DNA of 64,000 bases from Jaminaea rosea (taxonomy: Eukaryota > Basidiomycota > Exobasidiomycetes > Microstromatales). The stretch is from contig NW_020289976.1 of NCBI RefSeq assembly GCF_003144245.1, positions 868,001 to 932,000 on the forward strand, written 5' to 3'. The position numbers and the translations under genes are program-made. The notes under the pieces were generated by a model. The model made no database searches. It had not been told where the DNA came from and was given only the letters and a program-made list of their open reading frames with translations. This document shows positions 53,422 through 61,020 of this stretch, one piece after another (position 1 is the first letter of the stretch; every line of letters starts with the position of its first letter).

Positions 53422-55779
53422 TCATCTACGATTTCTGCTTTCAACACCCACGCCACCACCCAAGGGCCCATGTGCTGCCCTCTGCGCCGCCGCCCTCATA
53501 TCGGCTTCGTCAAGCCCAGCCTCTGCCTGGATCTTCTCCACCTCCCTCAGTACCGGCTTGTACTCCTCATAGCGCGCCTCTGCCAGCTCGAAGCCCTTTG
53601 TCCTCATCTCCTTGCCCCTCGCCTCGCCTCGCGTCACCTCGAAAGCGCGGCTGGACCAGAAGTCGCGCGTACGATCAAAGAACATGCGCAGCGTCTCGCC
53701 AGGGTTCGGCGTCGACTTGCGGTCTTCGCTATTCACCGCCTCGCCCTCCGATCCAGCGCCTGCTCCACTACCCTTGACGACGCCCCAGGCCGCCTTGGCT
53801 TTCCGCTTGATGGCCTCTCTCTCACGACGACGCTCTTCAGCTTGCGCTGAGTCAAGCTGCTCGTCGGCCTCCTCGTCTTCTGAGTGGGAGTGAAGAGAAG
53901 CCACCTCGACGCCCTCTTGCGCCCCTCCGTCTTCGTCTGACGAGGATGACTCACTTTCACTGTCGTCGCTGTCATTTTCATCTTCGCTCTCCTCGTCGCT
54001 CTCGTTCCATTCGAGGCCCTCGATCTTGCAGTCACGCAGACTGATCCAGCGCTCCAGCTTGTCGAGCTGCAAGACGTGGAAATCGTCGAGTGTATACTCT
54101 CTCTCTGCCGTCTCGTGGATGCCGCCATAGAGGTAGAGCGTGTTGCGTTGGATTGCAAGCATGGTGTTGAAGCGCGTGTAGGGCCGTGTGAGCTCTGGGT
54201 CGTCTTCATCGAAGTCTGCGGGCGCCACGACAGGCGCTGCTCTAGCGGCGCCGCCAGCGCCGGTGATGGTGCCATTTTGCACCTCGGTTGTCTTTTCTCT
54301 GCCTTCCCCTTCTCGGCCTTGCTCGCCGCGTTCAGCCCCGTCCTTGTCGCTCCCGCTTTCGCTGCCGCTGTCACTGTCATCGTGCTCGAGCTGTCGCTCC
54401 TCTTCCTCCTTTTCACGCTCTCGCGCCTCAATCTCTGCAGTCTTGGCCGCAGCTGCAGCAGCGGCTGCTGCTGCCTTCTCCCTCTTCTTCTTCCCGCCCG
54501 CGGCCTGTTGCTTCTTCTTTTTGCGAAGATTGAGCGAGATCCATCGCCCCGCGCCAGGGATGTTGTAGCCGAACAAGTCGTTAAAGAGGACGCTCTCCAT
54601 GCTCTCCTCGTCGTCTTCGCGGTCCATAACGCCACCAAAGAGGACGCCCATGCTCTTGTTTCCCCACAGGGCCATGGTACAGCCAGAGCGAGCGCCAGGT
54701 GCGTAGCCTATTTTGCGCCTCTTCTCCCATTCGATCTTGCCGCCTTGGGCCGTGTTAGCTGGCAGGAGTGAGCCATCGGCCTGCGGTGTGAGCTTGAGCA
54801 TCCAGGTGTCCTCGAGGGCGACACCTTGCGTTCTCTGGCCCTTGACGTAGCGCTTGCAGTAACCACCATGAAGTATGACGCCTTCGGGCGTAGAGATGAG
54901 GGAGAAGCCGGATCTGGCTGGTGGTCTCTTGAGATCATTCTGAGAAATCTCGAACCATTTGTACTGACTCGTATCAAAGAGCCACAAGTCTTGAAGGTAC
55001 GTTGTCCTAGCACCTGTATCGACGAAGCCTCCAAAGAGGACGAGGTATTGACGCCAGAGGGCCATGCGGTGACCACTTCTGGCGCTGGGCCTCGTCTTAG
55101 TGTCTACGCGCTCCCACGTCTTTGAGCTTATGGAGAAGACCCAGAGGTCGCGATAGTGATGGAATGAAGTCTGCTTTGGTGAAGCAAATTCGCCGCCGAA
55201 GAGCCAGAGCAAGCCACCGGCGCGAGGATCTGCGACGACTTGGTGGGCACTACGCGGACCGGGCTGGTTTGGTGACGAGTAGAGGCGCCAAGTGCCAGCG
55301 GCGGCATTCGAAGACGATGATAATGACGGGTCTGCTGCTGTGGTACCGTCTTCTTGGGTGATCAATGAGCGAGATGGAAGCGTGGTGGGGGGAGTGTATC
55401 GGTAGAGGTCTGCGTAGAAGGTAGCTCGATCGCCGTCGAAGTATTCTCCGCCAAAGAGCCAGAGATCGTTGCCTCCAGGACAAGGCGTAAGAGTGGCGTT
55501 CGCTCTCCTCGTGGGCGGACCTCCTACGGTCTCTTCATTTACTGCGTGAGCCTCTTGCCACTCTTTGTCGAATTGCTTAAGCAGCGCATCGAGGTCCTCT
55601 TCCTCTGCCGGAGCTGCAGCTTTCTTGCCTTTTCCCTTTGCCTTTGTGGTTGGTGGAGGTGCTCGAGCATTCTTCTTCTTGTCATCCTTGTTGGCCTTTC
55701 GTGATGCTAGCTTCTCCTGCTTGTCTCGCTTGGCTGCCTTTGCTGCTGCTTTGCCCGCCGAGTTGCCCTTCTTGCCCAT
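53422..55779 (-). CDS. Kelch-repeat protein, KLHDC4/Kel3 family
   Basis: A single exon of about 785 residues. The N-terminus is Lys-rich (GKKGNSAGKAAAKAAKRDK) and followed by EEEDLDALLKQFDKEWQ, a feature of the KLHDC4/Kel3 group. Five or six Kelch repeats follow at about 75-480, each with a hydrophobic-G-G pair: NDLWLFGGEYFDG, GLLWLFGGEFASPKQTSFHH, QYLVLFGGFVDTGARTTYLQ, GVILHGGYCKRYVKG, SMGVLFGGVMDREDDE and later NTLYLYGGIHE. The YRDLWVF and LQDLWLFD strands complete blades. Between blades a Lys/Ala/Glu-rich insert (about 440-520) is unusual in size. The C-terminus is acidic, then ends in a conserved helix block (ETLRMFFDRTRDFWSSRAF) seen in this family. The molecular role is poorly known; a scaffold is likely. 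Confidence 0.92.
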   Translation of the reverse strand: MGKKGNSAGKAAAKAAKRDKQEKLASRKANKDDKKKNARAPPPTTKAKGKGKKAAAPAEEEDLDALLKQFDKEWQEAHAVNEETVGGPPTRRANATLTPCPGGNDLWLFGGEYFDGDRATFYADLYRYTPPTTLPSRSLITQEDGTTAADPSLSSSSNAAAGTWRLYSSPNQPGPRSAHQVVADPRAGGLLWLFGGEFASPKQTSFHHYRDLWVFSISSKTWERVDTKTRPSARSGHRMALWRQYLVLFGGFVDTGARTTYLQDLWLFDTSQYKWFEISQNDLKRPPARSGFSLISTPEGVILHGGYCKRYVKGQRTQGVALEDTWMLKLTPQADGSLLPANTAQGGKIEWEKRRKIGYAPGARSGCTMALWGNKSMGVLFGGVMDREDDEESMESVLFNDLFGYNIPGAGRWISLNLRKKKKQQAAGGKKKREKAAAAAAAAAAKTAEIEAREREKEEEERQLEHDDSDSGSESGSDKDGAERGEQGREGEGREKTTEVQNGTITGAGGAARAAPVVAPADFDEDDPELTRPYTRFNTMLAIQRNTLYLYGGIHETAEREYTLDDFHVLQLDKLERWISLRDCKIEGLEWNESDEESEDENDSDDSESESSSSDEDGGAQEGVEVASLHSHSEDEEADEQLDSAQAEERRREREAIKRKAKAAWGVVKGSGAGAGSEGEAVNSEDRKSTPNPGETLRMFFDRTRDFWSSRAFEVTRGEARGKEMRTKGFELAEARYEEYKPVLREVEKIQAEAGLDEADMRAAAQRAAHGPLGGGVGVESRNRR

Positions 55780-55888
55780 CGGCGGCGTTGCAGGTGGAGG
55801 AGGATGGATGTCTGTGAACAGTGTTGAGAAAGAGTGCAACAAGAGTAGCTAGCAAAGTGCAACTTGGAAATCTCAGTCCGCGTCCCAC

Positions 55889-57826
55889 ATGGCTCAGTCC
55901 GCGCCGTTGCAGCCATTGTTGCGAGGCCGTGTTGCTCTAACAAAGGAAGTGAGCCTTTCTTGCCTTTCTCTCTCGCCGCCATCTCTCTTCGTCGTCTTGC
56001 CTTGCGAGGCCGTCCCAACGTCAGTGATCAAACATGCTGCTACGCCCTTCATGATCAGAACGAGGCCGTCGCTGGCGGAAACCACCCGCGCATTTCCTCC
56101 AGACGTCGCCTCGCAGATTTACACCTGGGCAGATCGACCATCCAACGCCGTCGTGCTGAGGAACACTCATCTAGCCAATATCGCTCTATTCGGAGGACAT
56201 GCTGCTGCTGCTGGCCTGCCCATCTATCAACACGGGCAGCGTCCCTGCCTATATGCAACCATTGCCGGCATCATCGTTGGCGTATCTGAAAAGGATCACC
56301 GATGGGATTACCTTGTGGACGATGGGAGCTGCGTTGTCGACGTTAGCATACATGAGCGCAACATACCAGCGGCGGTGGCGGCGCGAGCTCGATATGGACC
56401 CACGTCATCTAGAGTGACGTTAGAAGCCCAGCCAAGTCGGATCGTGCCCACCCTCAATGTTGGCGACCTGATGCGAGTGACTGGCAAGATCTGGAGGCAG
56501 CCCATGTCGACGGACAAGCGACGGCCCCGCTACAGAGTCGGACTAGACGCTCACGATGCTGCCTTGCTCAACGGCGACCCAACGGCAGAGGCGCGCCACA
56601 ATCTCGAAGCGCACCGGCTCTTCAGCGAAAGGTACTCAAAGCCCTTTGATGCGCCTGTCGAGGCTCTTGGTGTCATCCACATTCAGCTGCCACACCGAGA
56701 GCAGGAGAGAGAAAGGTTGGAGGAGCGTTTCAGCTACGATTTGAGACGTCTAGGCGGGCTCGATGACGACGAGGACGACGATGACGATGGCAAAGAGCGC
56801 AAGGTTGCACATAACACGCTTCTGCCCTTTCGACGGATACCCAAGGCGGAACGCGAGCGTGAACGAATGGCAAGGGCTAACAGAGCGAGCACGAGGCCAC
56901 CGATAAGCCCGTCAACGAAGGAGTCGCAGCTTTGCGAGTTCAGGGCACCCCGCTGGCCGGACCCAGTAAACGCACCCACGCCTGCGCTCACCCCGCCGCC
57001 ACCACCATCATCAACGAGCGTCCGCCAGCTACGTACGCCGTCCAAGCTCAAAGCCTCGCAGTGCACGCAGCACGCTTTTCGCCTCTACGTCCAGAAATTC
57101 CTCCGTGACCACTGCCAACGAAGGTGGCAGGCCGCTGAAGGTGACGAAATCTCCTCGCTACCACCAGCCTTCTCGCTGGCGTTTCTTATGCGGGTGAAAT
57201 CCCTTTGCGACCTCGCCGACAGAGTAGTGGAGCAGCTCTTCAACCAGCGAGATACCAAGGCGGCGCCGCGTCCCGCTCGCTCGTCGTCCTCGCACGCAAC
57301 CAGCTCTCGTGAGCCTCGTCAAGACAAGGTACGGCGTCTCTTCGAGTGGTGCATCCGGCAACTCATACAGGACGGCGTCATCGCCATTGCGGACGAGGAG
57401 GCGACCTGGCCCTTCGACGGCGGGCATCAAGCGCCGTGCGGCGAGTCGTGGGCGGCAAAGGTGAAGCGGACGCGACACCAGCGTAAGCTACTCGCGCAGC
57501 TCTCCAAGGCGGATTTCGCGTCATCTCGCGCGCCGCAGTGGGCTGACGTGTCAATGCCGCTACACGACGCAGACGACGATCACGATGACTCCACAGCACG
57601 TAAGCGCGCCAAGCAGGACACGGAAGCGTACCAGTATGTCACACCGCAGCTACTGCTCGCACCCTTACTACCCATCCTACAAGGCGCTGCAGAGGGGCAA
57701 GAGCTGGACGTTGATGTTGACTGGGCAGTGTGGCGGCTAAGACGCAGCGATCAGCGGTGGGCGCACACTGGATGGGACGCCGTGCGCGATGCATTGGCAT
57801 TGATGGCGAGACGTGGAGCTTCATGA
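55889..57826 (+). CDS. Probable telomere-capping protein Stn1 (CST complex), OB-fold
   Basis: About 645 residues in one open frame. The OB-fold lies at about 85-225: LPIYQHGQRPCLYATIAGII, then VGVSEKDHRWDYLVDDGSC, as in Stn1 and RPA2, where G-x-V-x-x-V...Y-x-x-DDG-T is conserved. VGDLMRVTGKIWRQP follows as a further strand pair. Residues 265-380 are charged and Pro-rich. A C-terminal region (QHAFRLYVQKFLRDHC, then FSLAFLMRVKSLCDLADRVV and RRLFEWCIRQLIQDGVIAI) matches the helical/winged-helix half of Stn1. Stn1 acts with Ten1 at telomere ends and lagging-strand fill-in. A stop-free 60-base stretch at 55949-56008 (GTGAGC...TTGCGAG, pyrimidine-rich) could be an intron; removing it keeps the frame. 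RPA2-like alternatives are less likely. Confidence 0.75.
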   Translation: MAQSAPLQPLLRGRVALTKEVSLSCLSLSPPSLFVVLPCEAVPTSVIKHAATPFMIRTRPSLAETTRAFPPDVASQIYTWADRPSNAVVLRNTHLANIALFGGHAAAAGLPIYQHGQRPCLYATIAGIIVGVSEKDHRWDYLVDDGSCVVDVSIHERNIPAAVAARARYGPTSSRVTLEAQPSRIVPTLNVGDLMRVTGKIWRQPMSTDKRRPRYRVGLDAHDAALLNGDPTAEARHNLEAHRLFSERYSKPFDAPVEALGVIHIQLPHREQERERLEERFSYDLRRLGGLDDDEDDDDDGKERKVAHNTLLPFRRIPKAERERERMARANRASTRPPISPSTKESQLCEFRAPRWPDPVNAPTPALTPPPPPSSTSVRQLRTPSKLKASQCTQHAFRLYVQKFLRDHCQRRWQAAEGDEISSLPPAFSLAFLMRVKSLCDLADRVVEQLFNQRDTKAAPRPARSSSSHATSSREPRQDKVRRLFEWCIRQLIQDGVIAIADEEATWPFDGGHQAPCGESWAAKVKRTRHQRKLLAQLSKADFASSRAPQWADVSMPLHDADDDHDDSTARKRAKQDTEAYQYVTPQLLLAPLLPILQGAAEGQELDVDVDWAVWRLRRSDQRWAHTGWDAVRDALALMARRGAS

Positions 57827-59365
57827 CGGCGCAGAACGAGTAAGGGCGAGCCCACTTTTACCATAACACAAAAGCACAGCAGGTACCGAGTGCGCCCTCG
57901 AGTTCTTGATCGCGAATTTAGGCGCAGCGCAGCTCTGCAGGACGCGTACATATGATACATCCATTGATATTTACTCGGCGTCACGACAAAGCTTGCTGCC
58001 GTCGGGAAAAAGTTCTGACTTGTTACAGCATTTGATGTGCTCGCGGCCATATATGTCGTATGTACAGATCTGTCATGATTGTTCTTTCTGGATTGCTGAT
58101 TGGGGCACTGGCTGATGTGCGTTAAGGTCGTGGGCTGGAGCGCGCCTCTCGCAGCGTTACGCACTTTGCAGGGCGCGCCGCCACCAGCCGTCCTTTCGCT
58201 TGCTCCAACAAGGAGTGCGCGGCGAACGCCGCGTAGTAACAGAGCTAGAACCAGCGCTCAGCGCTACACAAAGCACGGCAGTCGGCTCAAAGAAGCGATG
58301 ATGTTCCCCTGCTGCGCACCGCAGCGCCTCTCAATTCAGTTTTGCAGAGACCTTTTGGATTGGCCTCGGCTCTTCATCCTCTGCGTTGAGCCAAATGCTT
58401 GCTTGCTTTCCCAGCAGCGGTGCGCTCACGGTGCTGCTGTGCACAGCGCTCAAGCAGTTTCAATTGAATTGAGCCCGATTGCCCGGACATGGAGCTGAGA
58501 TACCCTGCCGCAGCGCGCGATAGCGAGTCTTGTTCCCATAACAGCCTTCATGGGTGCACCAGCAGGCAGAGTGCAGTGCTAATGTGGCGGAGAGAGAGCT
58601 GCGCCTTTGCGTGCTGTGGTCTGTGTCCCGAGGATGTGAGCAAAAGCTAGTAGTGACTCACGAGTTTGATCATACCATCACCTACTGGTGGACAGCTGAG
58701 CGCCGCAATCACTGTCATTTGTGTACAGTGCGCGACATCTAGCTCAGCTGTGGCGAGCTGAGTAGCGTCGCATGACGGACGTTGATAAGAACGACTTTCG
58801 ATGCGGTGATCAGCTCATTCCGCCGCGCTAAGCACTGAAGGAAGTTGAGCACCACCGCGCTTCATTTGCTGCGTCGACAAAGTCTCGTGTCCACAGCGAC
58901 TGCGGCGTGCGCTGCCAGCTGTACATAGAACCCAACACCGACAGGCCGTGCACCTTTGGGCAAGCTTACGCCGCATGTCAAGCTACGCACATCACGTCAA
59001 GGCCCAGAACGAGGGAGCCGTCGATGTCTGCGCGGTTCCGGCAGGCAGCTTAGAGTGCTATGCTTTGCGGTGCAAGCTCCAGGTGTGAGGCAGGCAGGAT
59101 GTGCAGTGCGAGGGCACAGACTGGGTATGTGTGTCCACTATCGTCTGTCTATCCTGCGAGGAACGCTACTTTGCACTGTCATGATCTCTCAGCTTCATCC
59201 CTTGATTTGAGCCTTTCTTTGCCCACGCCGCGGCGTGTTGCTCTCGGCTGCACGAGCCAAAATGCGAACCCCGCGTGAGAGAACTCGCCTCGCAGCTCTT
59301 TCCTCTCCACCACCACCCAACAACTCCCTTCGCACGCACGCAAGCTTGCCTGCACGCTAGGCCTC
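57827..59365. other. Gene-poor stretch of about 1.5 kb
   Basis: The longest gap of the window. Open frames reach 132 codons, but none has a recognisable domain, plausible composition or a partner exon. A perfect 7-base inverted repeat with a 6-base loop (CTCAGCT...AGCTGAG) lies at 58743-58762. No tRNA-like or repeat structure was evident by eye. A long regulatory region of the next gene or an untranslated RNA is possible. Confidence 0.4.
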
Positions 59366-60823
59366 ATGGCACGACGGCCAGATGGCATCGAGCAATCTCG
59401 CTCCATGACCTCGACGCTGATGGCGCCCTTTGCCGCTTGCCTGCCCTCATCTCGACGAGACGATGGCCCTTCGGCCCCATCCTTTCACACGTTCCTGCAA
59501 CGACAGGGCGATGAGACCTCTCGCCTCCTCTCCTACGACGACTCGGACGCCATTTCCCTCCTCTCCAACATCGCTGATCGGGATGGCCGCTCAAGCAAAG
59601 CTCGTAGAAGAGCACGAGCTCGGGCTAGGCAGAGCGGGCTGCTAGGCATGGGTGACTTTGCCAGTCGGCTGTTGGCGTGTGGGCTGTGGGGTAGACCAGC
59701 AAGTAGTGTACAGCAGGCACCACCATCTCGCCGACACTCTAGGTCCCAAAGCGCAGACAGCTCGGCGTCGGGTGGGTCATTGGGGGGAGAAAGCGATGCT
59801 GGATCCCTGGGCGAAGAAGCCATCCATAGACTCGCACGAGACCCTGTATCAATGCCGCAGGAGGCGCCCGCAGAGGATGTAGCGGCTGAACAGGCCGCAG
59901 AAGAAGCAGCGCTGGCCCAAGAGGAAGAGGCAGCCATCGTCAGAGCTCGCCACAGAGCAGAGAGAAAGGCGGCAAAACGAAGGGCTATCGAGGCCGAGGC
60001 GGAGGCTGCTGCTGGAGGCTTCGGAATCGCAGACGTGGATGACCACGGCGAAGACCTACCTGGCGAGCAGCTCGGCGGCCAATACGAGGATGCGGGCGAG
60101 CAAGGCGTCGTACATCACCATCACTACTACTTTGATGATCAAGAAGGACAGGGGCCCGATTACTCAGAGCAACCAGTCTCCCAGACTTGCCACATCGTAG
60201 AAGACGCCGACGAGACGCCTCGAGGACCACCACAGCCAGCAGAGGAGCCAGAAGAGGAAGAGGACGAAGCCGACATCGCCGGGTTGGGTCTCAGCTCTCG
60301 CCGCAAAAGAAGCAAGGGCGGCACGAGTCACAGCGGCGGCAGCGCATCACACGACGGATCGAGCTCCGGGACTGGACGTCGAGGCTGGCCGCAAGGCTCT
60401 TCATCGTCAGGAGGCGAAGGGCGCTCAAAGTATCTCATGCCCCGTCACCACCACAACGCCTCCACCCCCGCCGCAAGCAGCGAGGTGGCGAGTAGCAGCA
60501 CAGGCAGTGGAGGCAAGACATCGTATCGAGAGCACCGCAAACGCACCTCGCATCGTCGAGGACAGTCAATGTCCTCGAACGTAGCGGGCAGCGACCACGG
60601 CAACGGCAACAGCAACCGCAGAGGATCATTTGCCTCGCCGATGCTAGAGGAAATGACAGAGGAAGAGAAGCAGCGCCGGGCCGATGCGGCTGCTGGTGGG
60701 TTTGACGATTTCGAGGTACCGTCCCACATCGATGAGCAGTCACACGATGACGCCAAAGAGGAGCGTAAGAGGCGCAGTAGGGATGACTGCCAGGATAACG
60801 ACGAAGATCTCGAGGGCCTGTGA
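59366..60823 (+). CDS. Disordered, charged protein of unknown function
   Basis: A single frame of about 485 residues; I do not recognise it. The start has a polar then ordered segment (GDETSRLLSYDDSDAISLLS), a poly-basic run SSKARRRARARARQSG near 75-90, and a short hydrophobic patch GMGDFASRLLACGLWG. A helical, Ala/Glu-rich region with EEEAAIVRARHRAERKAAKR (about 187-206) looks like a coiled coil. A His/Tyr patch (VVHHHHYYFDDQEGQG) and Ser/Gly-rich stretches follow. The end reads LEEMTEEEKQRRADAAAGGF and then a charged tail. The TEEEKQRRADAAAGGF phrase echoes RAEAEAAAGGFGIADV-type sequence earlier in the protein, suggesting an internal repeat of a short motif. Real-gene status rests on length and codon texture. 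Confidence 0.6.
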   Translation: MARRPDGIEQSRSMTSTLMAPFAACLPSSRRDDGPSAPSFHTFLQRQGDETSRLLSYDDSDAISLLSNIADRDGRSSKARRRARARARQSGLLGMGDFASRLLACGLWGRPASSVQQAPPSRRHSRSQSADSSASGGSLGGESDAGSLGEEAIHRLARDPVSMPQEAPAEDVAAEQAAEEAALAQEEEAAIVRARHRAERKAAKRRAIEAEAEAAAGGFGIADVDDHGEDLPGEQLGGQYEDAGEQGVVHHHHYYFDDQEGQGPDYSEQPVSQTCHIVEDADETPRGPPQPAEEPEEEEDEADIAGLGLSSRRKRSKGGTSHSGGSASHDGSSSGTGRRGWPQGSSSSGGEGRSKYLMPRHHHNASTPAASSEVASSSTGSGGKTSYREHRKRTSHRRGQSMSSNVAGSDHGNGNSNRRGSFASPMLEEMTEEEKQRRADAAAGGFDDFEVPSHIDEQSHDDAKEERKRRSRDDCQDNDEDLEGL

Positions 60824-61020
60824 GCTGTACGACATTGTGCCTGTGTCGACCCTATACCGAAACCTGAATGACAGCCCCATAGCTACGAGGACGCGCTGCA
60901 GACTTGATCAGGTGACGATTCATAGAGATAAATACACATAGACGAGCCCAGGCTTTCACTGCGATCCCTTTCAAGTCGTCGAATGACGATGCACCACTGC
61001 CGACCCCGACTTGACCAGCC

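Noticed and set aside
58100-58498. 132-codon frame in the gene-poor stretch
   Set aside because: No domain, no partner exon, and residue use typical of chance frames.
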